From assembly GCA_030647435.1 (NCBI GenBank), contig JAUSJX010000012.1:218267-282266 (forward strand): DNA of 64,000 nt. Direction: 5' to 3'. Position 1 is the stretch's first letter; each line of letters begins with the position of its first letter. Below the pieces are notes generated by a model. The model was given only the letters and a program-made list of their open reading frames with translations. It made no database searches and was not told the origin of the DNA. Positions 24,904 to 36,078 of this stretch are shown piece after piece. This stretch comes from Candidatus Rokuibacteriota bacterium. Its GTDB lineage: Bacteria > Methylomirabilota > Methylomirabilia > Rokubacteriales > CSP1-6. The translations under genes and the position numbers were made by a program.

Positions 24904-26003
24904 AGATTCGTCGCATCACCGATCGCGCGGACTTCGACGCGCTGGCCCCCGTCTGGGACGCCGTCGTGGCGGAGAGCGGACAGACCTCGCCCTTCCACAG
25001 CCATGACTGGTTCGTCTGCTGCTGGAACGCCGCCCTTCCGGACCGCCAGCCGGAGGCGCTCGTGGTCGAGGACGCGGCCGGCCCGGTGGGGCTCGTGCCC
25101 CTTGTCAGGTGGAAGGGCGATCTCCACGGCGTCCCTGCCCGATTCGTGGGCCTCCTTCACGTACCCGACACTCCCTTCGTAGACTGGCTCTCCGTCGGGC
25201 CTCCAGAGCCCATCATCGAAGCCGTCATGAAGGACCTCGCCAGGCGTGAGGACTGGGACGTGCTCGCGCTCGCCGGGCTGCCGGCCACCTCGGTCACGGT
25301 CAAGGCGCTGGAGGCTTGGCTCCCCGGCCGCTTCCGCTGGCACCAGACGAGCGTTCTCCGCTCTCCATCCCTCGTGGTGTCGGGCACGTGGGAGGAATTC
25401 TGGGCCGGCAAGAGCCAGCGATTCAAGAAGACCATCCGCAACGTCGCCAACCGCCTGGCCAAGGCGGGGACTCTCGCCGTCGAGCAGCACCGCGAGGTCC
25501 AGCCCGACGGGCGGGTTTTCGCCGAGCTCCTCGACGTCTCGCGCCGGAGCTGGAAGGCGCCTCGCCAGGTCGCCATCGCCACCATGCCGCGCATGCCGGA
25601 GTTCTTCGGCGAGCTTACCGTGCGCGCCAGCGCGCGCGGGTGGCTCCGCCTCTGGGTCCTCCGCCTCGACGGCCGCGCGGTGGCGACCGAGTATCAGCTC
25701 GAGGACGGCGGGCGGGTCCATGCGCTGAGGGCGGAATTCGACGGGTCCCTCCCCGAGGAGCTCTCTCCCGGCACCCATCTCAACGCCGAGATCGCGCGCG
25801 CCCTGTTCGCGCGGTCCGGAGTGCACGAGTACGACATGGGCCCGGGGGAGAACGAGTACAAGTCACGCTGGACCTCGGACGCCCACGAAACCGTGGGGCT
25901 GCGCATCTACCGGCCCGGGACGTACGGCGCGGCGCTGTACGCTCTCGAGGCCCGCGCGGTGCCGGCGATCCGAAAGCTTCGACGCCAGGGAAACCCGGCA
26001 TGA
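24900..26003 (+). CDS. GNAT-family N-acyltransferase (CelD/BcsL-like)
   Basis: A 367-residue protein of the FemAB-like GNAT group often called CelD/BcsL acetyltransferases in polysaccharide clusters. Recognisable parts are SPFHSHDWFVCCWNAA (about 31-46), the FRWHQT and SQRFKKTIRNVANRLAKAG region (about 175-195) and the C-terminal SPGTHLNAEIARALFARSGVHEYDMGPGENEYKSRW. It probably acylates a sugar amine or hydroxyl; the acyl donor is unknown. It overlaps both neighbours by ATGA. Confidence 0.83.
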   Translation: MKIRRITDRADFDALAPVWDAVVAESGQTSPFHSHDWFVCCWNAALPDRQPEALVVEDAAGPVGLVPLVRWKGDLHGVPARFVGLLHVPDTPFVDWLSVGPPEPIIEAVMKDLARREDWDVLALAGLPATSVTVKALEAWLPGRFRWHQTSVLRSPSLVVSGTWEEFWAGKSQRFKKTIRNVANRLAKAGTLAVEQHREVQPDGRVFAELLDVSRRSWKAPRQVAIATMPRMPEFFGELTVRASARGWLRLWVLRLDGRAVATEYQLEDGGRVHALRAEFDGSLPEELSPGTHLNAEIARALFARSGVHEYDMGPGENEYKSRWTSDAHETVGLRIYRPGTYGAALYALEARAVPAIRKLRRQGNPA

Positions 26004-27844
26004 GCCTCATCGGCGGACTCGTCTATCGCGATCCGACGCGCCCGGTCGAACCGGGCCGCCTCTCCCTCGGGTCCCTCGCCGATCCCGGTGCCGGTCGAGG
26101 GACCCGGATCGGCCTCCCGGGCGCCCTCCTCGCGACCGAAGGGGAGCAGGCGGCATGCGCGCAGTGGGACGGCGCGGCGGCCGCGATGGATCACGACCTC
26201 ACCAACCTGGACGAGATCCGCGGCTCCTCGAAGGTCGAGCCAACGATCCGCGTCCTCGAGGACGGCTATCGCCGCCACGGCGCCCGGTTTCTTGCGGCTC
26301 TCCGCGGGGGCTTCGCGCTGGCGCTCTGGTGGCCGCGCTCCCGTCGCCTCCTGCTGGCCGCCGACCGCTTCGGCATCCGGCGCCTCTACTACGCGGCGAC
26401 ACCAGAGGGCATCGCCTTCGGGACCCGCGTCAGCGTCCCGCTGGCGCTGCCGGGGACGACATCGGCGGTGGATCCCGAGGCGGTCTACGCCTACCTCAAT
26501 TACAGCGCGATCCCCGCCCCGCAGACGGTCTACCGCGCCATCCGGCGGCTGCCCCCGGGCCATCTCCTCGAATGGGAGGACGGCCGGCTCCGTGTGGAGC
26601 CCTATTGGGACATGCGGTACACGGAGCGGGCGATCTCACGCACCGCTGCCTCGGCGTCGCTCCGCCGGCACACCGAAGAGGCGGTAGGTGATGCACTCCG
26701 TGGCGCCGACCCGAAGCACACGGGGGCCTTCCTGAGCGGCGGCACCGACAGCAGCACTGTGGTGGGGCTCATGACGCGCCTGACGGGCGAGCGCGTCAAC
26801 GCCTTCTCGATCGGCTTCCTCGAGACTCGGTACGACGAGCTCCAGTACGCCGAGCTGGCCGCCCGGCACTTCGACGCCGCCCACTACACCCGCGTGGTCA
26901 CAGCCGATGACGCCTTCAGCTGCCTGCCCGAGGTGGTCGAAGCCTACGACGAGCCCTTTGGCGACAATTCGGCGCTGCCCACCTTCCTCTGCGCGCGCCA
27001 GGCGCGCGAGACAGGAATGCGGCTGATCCTGGCCGGGGACGGCGGCGACGAGATCTTCGGCGGCAACGAGCGCTACCGCCGCGAACAGATTCTGGCCCGC
27101 TACCGGTTGATCCCTGGAGCGATCCGGAAGGGCCTGATCGAGCCCATTCTGGGCGCCGTAAAGCCGGGCCGCATGGACGTGTTGGGCAAGGCCCAGCGCT
27201 ATGTCGGCCGGGCGTCGCAGCCGAATCCCGACCGGTTCTACTCCACAGAGTTCTTCATCGCCCGCGAGCGCCTACGGCTCCTCCACCCGGACTTTCTCTC
27301 GGCGGTCACCGCGGACGCTCCGTTCCGGATCGCCCGCCGCCACTTTGACGCCGTCACCGCCCGGAGCGAGCTCAACCGGCTGCTCTATGTCGATCTCAAG
27401 ATCACCATCGGCGATAACGACCTATTCAAAGTGACGCGGATGGCTGAGCTGGCCGGCATCGCCGTGCGCTTCCCGATGCTGGACCCGCGGCTGGTGGAAT
27501 TCACGGGCACCCTCCCCGCCTGGCACAAGGTCCGGGGAACGGAGAAGCGCCACCTCTTCAAACGCGCGTTCTCGACCCTGCTCCCGGCGGCCACCCTGGC
27601 CAAGGTCAAGCACGGCTTTGGACTGCCCATCAGCGACTGGCTCCGCACCCACGGGCCGTTTCGCGAACTGGCGCGGGACACGCTCCTGTCCCGCCGGAGC
27701 CGGGAGCGTGGGTACTTCGCGCCCGGAGTGATGGAGGAGCTCTTCCGGCTCCACGAGGATGACCGCACCCCGTTCTACGGCGATCTGCTGTGGTCGCTCC
27801 TCATGCTGGAGCTCTGGCACGGGCACCATGGAGACGTCGCATGA
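26000..27844 (+). CDS. Asparagine synthase-like protein without glutaminase Cys
   Basis: A 614-residue AsnB homologue beginning MSLIGG at the ATG overlapping the upstream stop. The frame is open further upstream but only as a shadow of the GNAT gene. The N-terminal Ntn glutaminase-like domain lacks the catalytic Cys2, and the first 70 residues do not resemble the usual glutamine site, so it should not hydrolyse glutamine. The ATP-pyrophosphatase domain is intact: SGGTDSS at 246-252, LAGDGGDEIFGGNERYR, and KVKHGFGLPISDWL near the end. This layout is like amide-forming AsnB homologues that use free ammonia or another amine, including lasso-peptide cyclases. Its acceptor here is unknown. Confidence 0.88.
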   Translation: MSLIGGLVYRDPTRPVEPGRLSLGSLADPGAGRGTRIGLPGALLATEGEQAACAQWDGAAAAMDHDLTNLDEIRGSSKVEPTIRVLEDGYRRHGARFLAALRGGFALALWWPRSRRLLLAADRFGIRRLYYAATPEGIAFGTRVSVPLALPGTTSAVDPEAVYAYLNYSAIPAPQTVYRAIRRLPPGHLLEWEDGRLRVEPYWDMRYTERAISRTAASASLRRHTEEAVGDALRGADPKHTGAFLSGGTDSSTVVGLMTRLTGERVNAFSIGFLETRYDELQYAELAARHFDAAHYTRVVTADDAFSCLPEVVEAYDEPFGDNSALPTFLCARQARETGMRLILAGDGGDEIFGGNERYRREQILARYRLIPGAIRKGLIEPILGAVKPGRMDVLGKAQRYVGRASQPNPDRFYSTEFFIARERLRLLHPDFLSAVTADAPFRIARRHFDAVTARSELNRLLYVDLKITIGDNDLFKVTRMAELAGIAVRFPMLDPRLVEFTGTLPAWHKVRGTEKRHLFKRAFSTLLPAATLAKVKHGFGLPISDWLRTHGPFRELARDTLLSRRSRERGYFAPGVMEELFRLHEDDRTPFYGDLLWSLLMLELWHGHHGDVA

Positions 27845-28845
27845 GCCTCAGGGATCAGGCCATCCGCGCGGTCTCGAGCGCCCTCTACCACAGCCGCCTC
27901 CTGGGTCCGATCGCGACGGCGGCCATCTACGCGAGCCCCAGACGTGGCTTCCCGATCCTGACGTTCCACCGGGTCAACGACGACCACGACCCGTTCTTGC
28001 CCGCTATGCCCACGGTCGTGTTCGCGGCGCGCATTGCCCACATCGCACGGCACTACCGGGTGCTGGCCGTGGAAGATCTCGTGGAGCGCGTGCGCCAGGG
28101 CACGGCGCCCCGCAACGCCCTGGCGCTGACCTTCGATGACGGCTATCGCGACAACCTGAGCCACGCGGCCCCGATCCTGGCCCAGCACAGGTTGCCGGCA
28201 ACCATCTTCCTGGCGACGGGTTACATCGGGACGCCGGATGTGCCGTGGTTCGATCGCGTAGCCCTCGCCTTCAAGCTCTCCCGGCGCAGGGATGTCACGC
28301 TCCCCGGCTGCCAGCCGCTACACATCGAGACCGAAGGAGACCGGCTCGCCGGCCTCAAGCTCGCGATGGGCTGGCTCAAGACTCTTCCTGACGACGAGCG
28401 CCGCCGAGCGGTGGAGCGGCTGGTGGCCGATCTCCGACCCCGGGGGCCCGGGCGGCCAAAGCGAGTCATGCTCACCTGGGAGGAAGTGGACGCCCTGCGC
28501 GGGCTCGGCTTCTCCATCGGGGCCCACACCGTGACCCATCCCATCCTGTCGCGCGTGACGCCGGAGCGCGCCCGCGAGGAGATCCAGGGATCCAAGGACG
28601 CTATCGAGCGGACCCTGGGCGTGCCCGTCCGCGCCTTCGCCTATCCGAACGGTGGCCCCGAAGACTATAGTTCGACGACGGTCCGGCTCGTGCAGGAGTG
28701 CGGCTTTACCTGCGCGGTGAGCGCGCGCCGGGGTCTCAACGGACCTGCCATGCCTGCATTCGAGCTCCGGCGTGGAGGCCCCTGGGAGGCTCACCTGCCC
28801 ACCTTTGCCCTCAAGCTGGCCTACTACCGGCTGACGGGCGCCTGA
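27841..28845 (+). CDS. Polysaccharide deacetylase
   Basis: A 334-residue NodB-domain protein, starting at the ATG overlapping the upstream stop. Visible motifs are FHRVND, the metal-site TFDDGYRDN at about 98-106, ATIFLATGYIG, and HTVTHPILS with the two metal-binding histidines. It then has the C-terminal FAYPNGGPEDY. The N-terminus has no clear signal peptide. It is one of three deacetylase domains in this locus (with 20647 and the fusion at 43477). It probably acts on N-acetyl groups of a lipid-linked or nascent sugar. Confidence 0.9.
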   Translation: MSLRDQAIRAVSSALYHSRLLGPIATAAIYASPRRGFPILTFHRVNDDHDPFLPAMPTVVFAARIAHIARHYRVLAVEDLVERVRQGTAPRNALALTFDDGYRDNLSHAAPILAQHRLPATIFLATGYIGTPDVPWFDRVALAFKLSRRRDVTLPGCQPLHIETEGDRLAGLKLAMGWLKTLPDDERRRAVERLVADLRPRGPGRPKRVMLTWEEVDALRGLGFSIGAHTVTHPILSRVTPERAREEIQGSKDAIERTLGVPVRAFAYPNGGPEDYSSTTVRLVQECGFTCAVSARRGLNGPAMPAFELRRGGPWEAHLPTFALKLAYYRLTGA

Positions 28846-28860
28846 GGAGAACGATCGCGC

Positions 28861-30699
<1,839 letters not shown>

Positions 30700-30742
30700 T
30701 GATCTCAGCGCCCAGAATCGCCTTCGTCGCCGGGGAGCGCTC

Positions 30743-32140
30743 ATGAGCGGGCTGAGAGACGTCGTCTTTCTCATTGTCCTCATCGGGCTCGTGCCGGTCA
30801 GCCTGATCCGCCCCTGGCTCGGTATCCTCGCCTGGTACTGGATCGCATTCATGGTGCCGCATGGGCTGACGTGGGGTTTCGGACGAACGCTCCCTGTCGC
30901 GATGCTGATCGGGGGCGCAGCCCTCGTGGGTTGGGTGTTCACGAAGGATCGGAAGCCGATTCCGCGGACGTGGACGGTCTTTGCGCTCCTGCTTCTGGCC
31001 GCGCACTTCACGCTGACCACCATGCTCGCCTACAACCCGCAGGAAGCATGGGGCAAGTGGGTGTGGGTGAGCAAGGTCCTCCTCATGACCTTCGTGACCA
31101 TGACCTTGTTCCAGGAGCGGGCCCGGCTGCGCTGGCTCTACATGGTCACGGCGCTCGGCCTGGGATTCTACGGGCTCAAGGGTGGGGTCTGGGTCCTGCG
31201 GACCGGCGGAGGCGAGCGCGTCTTCGGCCCCGACATGAGCTTCTTTGCCGACAACAACACGCTCGGGCTGGCGCTCTGCATGATCCTCCCCATGCTGCTG
31301 TACCTCTCGCGTGAGGAACCCCGGCCCTGGCTGAAGAAGGTCCTGCGGGTTACCTTCTTCTTCACCATCATCGCCATCGTCTTTACTTACTCGCGGGGCG
31401 CCTTTCTGGGACTCGTGATCATCCTCGCCGTCCTGATCTGGCGCTCCCCCTGGCGCCTTCGGTTCGGGATAGTCCTCCTCATCGGAGCGCTCGTCGCCGC
31501 CCCGTTCCTGCCTGACCGTCTCTGGGAGCGGATCCAATCCATCGGCGAGCAGGAATCGGCCGCGACGCGTGACACCTCCGTCCAGGGGCGATTCGAGGCC
31601 TGGCGCACCGCCTGGAACATCGCGCTCGACCATCCCTTCGCGGGCGGCGGCTTCCGGGCCCTGTGGAACGAAGACATCTGGAACATCTACTACGGGTCGG
31701 ACTTCCTGGCGGTCCGAGACACCCACAGCCTCTACTTCGAGGTGCTCTCAGAACACGGCTTCCTGGGCTTCGGCCTCTATCTCCTTGTCCTCGCCGGCAC
31801 GCTGGTGACCCTGCGGCGGATCCGGAAGCGGTGGCGGGGACACGCGGAGTACGGCTACCTCGCCAACTATGCGGAGATGACCCAGCTCTGCCTCTACCCG
31901 TACATGATTGCCGGGGCCTTCATTACGGTCGCCTACTTCGACCTCTACTTCTACTTCGTCGCGTCCAGCGTCATGCTCCGCGCGCTCTCGAACGAGGCGG
32001 AGAAAGCCCTGGTGCCTGCGCCGGTCCCGGCCCGACGCGGGCGGACAACGGTTGCCTCGGCGTTGGCTCTACCGGCTCGAGCGCCGCGCCGTCCCCTGCC
32101 CTCGCCCCGTCCTCTGCCCTCGAGGAAGCGTCATGCGTGA
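30743..32140 (+). CDS. O-antigen ligase-like membrane protein (XrtA-associated putative O-glycosylation ligase)
   Basis: A 465-residue polytopic inner-membrane protein with about 10-12 hydrophobic helices. The Wzy_C/WaaL signature region is EAWRTAWNIALDHPFAGGGFRALW followed by the periplasmic DTHSLYFEVLSEHGFLGF. This fits the exosortase A-associated ligase family proposed to move glycan to protein. The frame is open upstream, but the ATG at 30743 with GGGGAG before it gives a start just before the first helix. The Arg/Pro-rich tail overlaps the permease gene by eight bases. Confidence 0.88.
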   Translation: MSGLRDVVFLIVLIGLVPVSLIRPWLGILAWYWIAFMVPHGLTWGFGRTLPVAMLIGGAALVGWVFTKDRKPIPRTWTVFALLLLAAHFTLTTMLAYNPQEAWGKWVWVSKVLLMTFVTMTLFQERARLRWLYMVTALGLGFYGLKGGVWVLRTGGGERVFGPDMSFFADNNTLGLALCMILPMLLYLSREEPRPWLKKVLRVTFFFTIIAIVFTYSRGAFLGLVIILAVLIWRSPWRLRFGIVLLIGALVAAPFLPDRLWERIQSIGEQESAATRDTSVQGRFEAWRTAWNIALDHPFAGGGFRALWNEDIWNIYYGSDFLAVRDTHSLYFEVLSEHGFLGFGLYLLVLAGTLVTLRRIRKRWRGHAEYGYLANYAEMTQLCLYPYMIAGAFITVAYFDLYFYFVASSVMLRALSNEAEKALVPAPVPARRGRTTVASALALPARAPRRPLPSPRPLPSRKRHA

Positions 32141-32915
32141 GACCTTCGTCAACGTCTTCCGGCACTGGGACCTGATCTCGAGCTTCGCCCTGCGCGACAT
32201 CAAGGCGCGCTACAAGCAGACCGCGCTCGGCGTCGCCTGGTCCCTGCTCCAGCCGCTGTCCATGATGGTCGTCTTCACCCTGGTCTTCTCGCTCTTTGCC
32301 AAGGTGCCGAGCGACGGGATCCCCTATCCAGTCTTCGCTTACAGCGCCCTGATCTTCTGGACCTTCTTCTCCAACGCCATCAGCGGCGGGACCGTCGCGA
32401 TGGTGTCGAACGCCACGTTGATCCGGAAGATCTATTTCCCGCGCGAGACTCTCCTGATCGCGGTCCTCCTGGCGGGACTCCTCGACCTCGGCGTGGCCTC
32501 GCTGCTCTTCGTCGGGATGCTCTTCTACTACAAGGTGTCGCTCTCGCTGGCTGCCTTGTGGGTCGTCCCGCTGCTCCTCGTGCAGATCACGCTGACTTTC
32601 GGCGTGATCAGCCTGACCTCGGCCGCTCATGTGAACTTCCGTGACATGGGTCACGCCCTGCCGCTTGTCGCCCAGCTCTGGATGTTCGCCACGCCCGTCG
32701 CCTACCCGATCAGCGTGATTCCGGGGTGGCTCCATCCCTTCTACATGCTCAATCCCATGGCCGCCATCATCGACGGCTACCGTCGCGCGCTCATCCTCGG
32801 CACCGCCCCCGAGCTACCGGCTCTCGGCATGAGCGTCGCCATCACCGTCATCATTACCGCCATCGCGCTCTCGGTGTTCAAACGCGCCGCGCGCTCCTTC
32901 GCGGATGTGATCTGA
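32133..32915 (+). CDS. Polysaccharide ABC transporter permease (Wzm-like)
   Basis: A 260-residue ABC-2 type permease with six hydrophobic helices. The N-terminal amphipathic motif LRDIKARYKQTALGVAWSLLQP is typical of the Wzm/KpsM/TagG group. The start at 32133 overlaps the ligase gene by eight bases; the frame is open further upstream but only as a shadow. Together with the ATPase encoded next it should carry lipid-linked glycan across the inner membrane. Confidence 0.93.
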   Translation: MRETFVNVFRHWDLISSFALRDIKARYKQTALGVAWSLLQPLSMMVVFTLVFSLFAKVPSDGIPYPVFAYSALIFWTFFSNAISGGTVAMVSNATLIRKIYFPRETLLIAVLLAGLLDLGVASLLFVGMLFYYKVSLSLAALWVVPLLLVQITLTFGVISLTSAAHVNFRDMGHALPLVAQLWMFATPVAYPISVIPGWLHPFYMLNPMAAIIDGYRRALILGTAPELPALGMSVAITVIITAIALSVFKRAARSFADVI

Positions 32916-32931
32916 AGGGATCCGCGCCCTC

Positions 32932-34164
32932 ATGTCCGACACGACCATCGAGCTCTCCGGCGTCTCCAAGCGATACCGGCTCCGCCACGGCTGGTACGTC
33001 ACCTCGCTCAAGGACGAGGTGGGGCGCCTCACGGCGCGCCTTCTCGGCCGCGACGTCCAGCCGCGCGAAGAGTTCTGGGCCCTTCGCGACGTCAGCTTCT
33101 CGCTCGAGCGCGGCGAAGTCTTGGGACTGATCGGGATGAACGGCGCCGGGAAGAGCACCCTGCTGAAGATCCTGTCTCGGGTCACGGTGCCTACCACTGG
33201 CTCCTTCGTGACCAACGGCCGGCTCGGCTCGCTCATCGAAATCGGGGCCGGCTTTCACCCGGACCTGAGCGGTCGGGAGAACATCTTCCTGAACGGCTCC
33301 ATCATGGGCATGACCCGCCGCGAGGTTCAGCGCAAGTTCGACCAGATCGTGGCCTTCGCCGAGGTCGAGCGATTCATCGATACCCCCATCAAGTTTTATT
33401 CCTCCGGCATGCAGATGCGGCTGGGCTTCGCAGTGGCCGCTCACACGGACCCGGACATTCTGCTCATCGACGAGATCCTGGCGGTCGGCGACGCCTCCTT
33501 CCAGGCCAAGTGCCTGAACAAGCTGGCCGAGCTCAAGGAGCAGGACAAAACCATCATCCTCGTCTCCCACCACCTGCCGAATATCACCGAGCACGCCAAG
33601 ACTGTGCTCTGGATTGACCACGGCACGATCCGCATGTTCGGGGATTCCGACGCCGTCGTGGATGCATACCTCGAGCATGTCACCGCGGACATGAGCGCCG
33701 AGGACAGCCACCACGAAGCCCGGGACAGCGGCGGCGATCGGCCGATTTCCATTCTCGACGTCGCCATGGCCGACGCGAGCGAGCGGTCCCAGAACCGCTT
33801 CGATCGCGAGGATACGGTGGTCATTGACGTCACCTACTCGGCGTCACGACCGATCCCCGGAGTCGTGTTCGGCGTCTCCGTCCACGATGTTCACGGCTAC
33901 GATCTGGGAGGCGTCGTCACCGATCCAGACTCGATCAAGGTCACGGCGCCGGTGGATCACGGCGTCCTTCGTCTGACGCTCAGCCCCCTGCTGTTCAACA
34001 AGGGCGCGTACACGCTGGACGTCTATGTCCTTGATCCGGCGACGAGGCGCTATTACGACCTCCGCCGGCGCGCGCTTCGGCTCGTGGTGGACGGCCACCG
34101 CGCGGCCTCACGCGAGTCCACCGGATACGTCTTTTATCCCCATCAGTGGGAGCGGCTCAAGTGA
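32932..34164 (+). CDS. Polysaccharide ABC transporter ATP-binding protein (Wzt-like, with C-terminal binding domain)
   Basis: A 410-residue ATPase. Walker A is GMNGAGKST at 68-76, the signature is YSSGMQMRLGFAVAAH and Walker B is PDILLIDEI near 175. The H-loop follows in LVSHH. After about residue 250 there is a separate beta-rich domain (from DRPISILDVAM onward), like the Wzt C-terminal domain that recognises a modified glycan end. The presence of that domain suggests export of a finished, capped polymer. It follows the permease by 16 bases. Confidence 0.93.
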   Translation: MSDTTIELSGVSKRYRLRHGWYVTSLKDEVGRLTARLLGRDVQPREEFWALRDVSFSLERGEVLGLIGMNGAGKSTLLKILSRVTVPTTGSFVTNGRLGSLIEIGAGFHPDLSGRENIFLNGSIMGMTRREVQRKFDQIVAFAEVERFIDTPIKFYSSGMQMRLGFAVAAHTDPDILLIDEILAVGDASFQAKCLNKLAELKEQDKTIILVSHHLPNITEHAKTVLWIDHGTIRMFGDSDAVVDAYLEHVTADMSAEDSHHEARDSGGDRPISILDVAMADASERSQNRFDREDTVVIDVTYSASRPIPGVVFGVSVHDVHGYDLGGVVTDPDSIKVTAPVDHGVLRLTLSPLLFNKGAYTLDVYVLDPATRRYYDLRRRALRLVVDGHRAASRESTGYVFYPHQWERLK

Positions 34165-34177
34165 GGCGCGGCTAGCC

Positions 34178-36076
34178 ATGTGCGGGATCGCCGGGATCGT
34201 CAACCTGACGGGTCACCCCGTGGATGAGGCGCTCCTGCGCGCCATGACCACGGTCCAGGCCCATCGCGGCCCGGACGGTGAGGGCATCGTCTGCCGCGGC
34301 GGCGCCGGGCTCGGTCACCGGCGGCTGGCCATCATCGACCTGGCCACCGGGGATCAGCCCATGGCCAGCGAGGACGGCGCGATCCGGATCGTGTTCAATG
34401 GGGAGATTTACAACTTCCGCGAGCTGCGCCGCGAGCTGGAGTCGCGCGGGGCCCGCTTCGCCACGACGTCCGACACCGAGGTCATCCTGCGGGCCTACGA
34501 GGCCGACGGCCCGGCCTGCGTCACCCGGCTGCGCGGGATGTTCGCGTTCGCCATTCTGGACGAGCGGGCCCGCCGGCTCTTCCTGGCGCGCGACCGCGCG
34601 GGCATCAAGCCGCTGGTCTATGCCTGGGACGGACGGCGGCTTCTCTTCGCCTCCGAGATCAAGGGCATCCTCGAGGACCCCGGCGTGCCGCGCGAGCTCG
34701 ACTGGGACGCGCTGGGCGATTACCTGACCTATCACTATGTGCCGGCGCCCCGCACCATCTTCAAGGCGATCCGGAAGCTGCCGCCGGCCTCCACCCTGGT
34801 GCTACCGCTGGAGGGTGGCGAGCCCGTGGTGTCGCGCTACTGGACGCTTCGCCTGGATCCCGACCAGGGCCCGACGGAACAGGAGTGGATCGAGCGGTTA
34901 CGGGCGGAGCTGGCGGATGCCGTGCAGAGCCACATGGTCAGCGATGTGCCCATCGGCGCCTTCCTGAGCGGCGGCGTGGACTCGAGCACCGTCGTCGCCC
35001 TGATGGCTCAGGCCTCTTCCGCGCCTATCCGCACCTTCTCCATCGGCTTCGACGAGGCCGACTTCGACGAGCTCCGCTTCGCCCGCCAGGTCGCCGCCCG
35101 CTACGGCACCGACCATTACGAGCTGGTGGTCAAGCCCAATGCGCTCGACGTCCTGCCCAAGCTCGCCTGGCACTTCGACGAGCCATTTGCCGACTCCTCG
35201 GCCATTCCGACCTACTACGTGTCCAAGATCACCCGCGAGCATGTCACCGTGGCGCTCTCCGGGGATGGCGGCGACGAGAACTTCGCCGGCTACCGCCGCT
35301 ACGCCCGGGCCCTGGCGCTCCACGAGCGCCTCGACAGCGGGCCGGCGCGCCTGGCCCATCCGCTCTGCCGGCTCGCCTCGGCCCTCCTGCCGACCGGTGC
35401 GCCCGGTCAGGCCTGGGCGGGGCTCCTCGGGGCCGAGCCGCTCGAGCGGTACTTCCGGCTGGTCACCTATCAGCGCCATGAGACGCTCCGCCGCCTCCTG
35501 TCCGACGAGCTGGCCGATCTGGCCCGTTCCGCCGCGGATCCCGCGGTCTTCTCGCGGCTGGCCGCCGAGGCCGGCGCGCCGGACTATGTATCGGCTCTCC
35601 AGCACATCGACATCGCCACCTATCTGCCCGATGACATCCTGACCAAGGTGGACCGGACCAGCATGGCGGTGTCGCTCGAGTCTCGCGTGCCGCTCCTGGA
35701 CCACCGGCTCATGGAGCTCGTGGCGACCATCCCGTCCGGCCTCAAGCTGCGAGAGGGCACCGGGAAGTACCTGCTCAAGCGCGCCATGGCCAATGACCTC
35801 CCGCCGGAAATCCTCACGCGGAAGAAGATGGGCTTCGGCGTGCCGCTGGGCGCCTGGTTCCGCCGCGAGCTTCACGACATGACGCGTGATGTGCTGCTGG
35901 GGCCGCAGGCCCGGCAGCGCGGCATCTTCCGCACCTCGGAGGTGGAAGCGCTCATGGCCACCCACGACGCGGGCCGCCGCGACTGCTCGGCGCGTCTCTG
36001 GTCGCTCATCTGCTTCGAGCTGTGGATGCGGCAGTGGGTGGACCGCGCCCCGGCGGCCGCACGGGAGGCCCCGTAG
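34178..36076 (+). CDS. Asparagine synthase-type amidotransferase (XrtA system)
   Basis: A 632-residue glutamine-dependent AsnB-like enzyme. The glutaminase is complete: Cys2 in MCGIAGIV, HRGPDGEG, GHRRLAIIDL and FNGEIYNFRELR. The synthetase domain has SGGVDSS at 264-270, LSGDGGDENFAGYRRY and LDHRLMELVATIP. It matches the exosortase 1 system-associated amidotransferase family in length and motifs. A plausible role is amidation of a uronic acid carboxylate in the repeat unit; that is inference from the dehydrogenases nearby. It starts at the ATG following TAGCC, 13 bases after the ATPase gene. Confidence 0.93.
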   Translation: MCGIAGIVNLTGHPVDEALLRAMTTVQAHRGPDGEGIVCRGGAGLGHRRLAIIDLATGDQPMASEDGAIRIVFNGEIYNFRELRRELESRGARFATTSDTEVILRAYEADGPACVTRLRGMFAFAILDERARRLFLARDRAGIKPLVYAWDGRRLLFASEIKGILEDPGVPRELDWDALGDYLTYHYVPAPRTIFKAIRKLPPASTLVLPLEGGEPVVSRYWTLRLDPDQGPTEQEWIERLRAELADAVQSHMVSDVPIGAFLSGGVDSSTVVALMAQASSAPIRTFSIGFDEADFDELRFARQVAARYGTDHYELVVKPNALDVLPKLAWHFDEPFADSSAIPTYYVSKITREHVTVALSGDGGDENFAGYRRYARALALHERLDSGPARLAHPLCRLASALLPTGAPGQAWAGLLGAEPLERYFRLVTYQRHETLRRLLSDELADLARSAADPAVFSRLAAEAGAPDYVSALQHIDIATYLPDDILTKVDRTSMAVSLESRVPLLDHRLMELVATIPSGLKLREGTGKYLLKRAMANDLPPEILTRKKMGFGVPLGAWFRRELHDMTRDVLLGPQARQRGIFRTSEVEALMATHDAGRRDCSARLWSLICFELWMRQWVDRAPAAAREAP

Positions 36077-36078
36077 CC

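Noticed and set aside
28846..28860. A glmS ribozyme upstream of glmS
   Set aside because: Only 15 bases separate the stop of the deacetylase gene from the glmS start, so there is no room.
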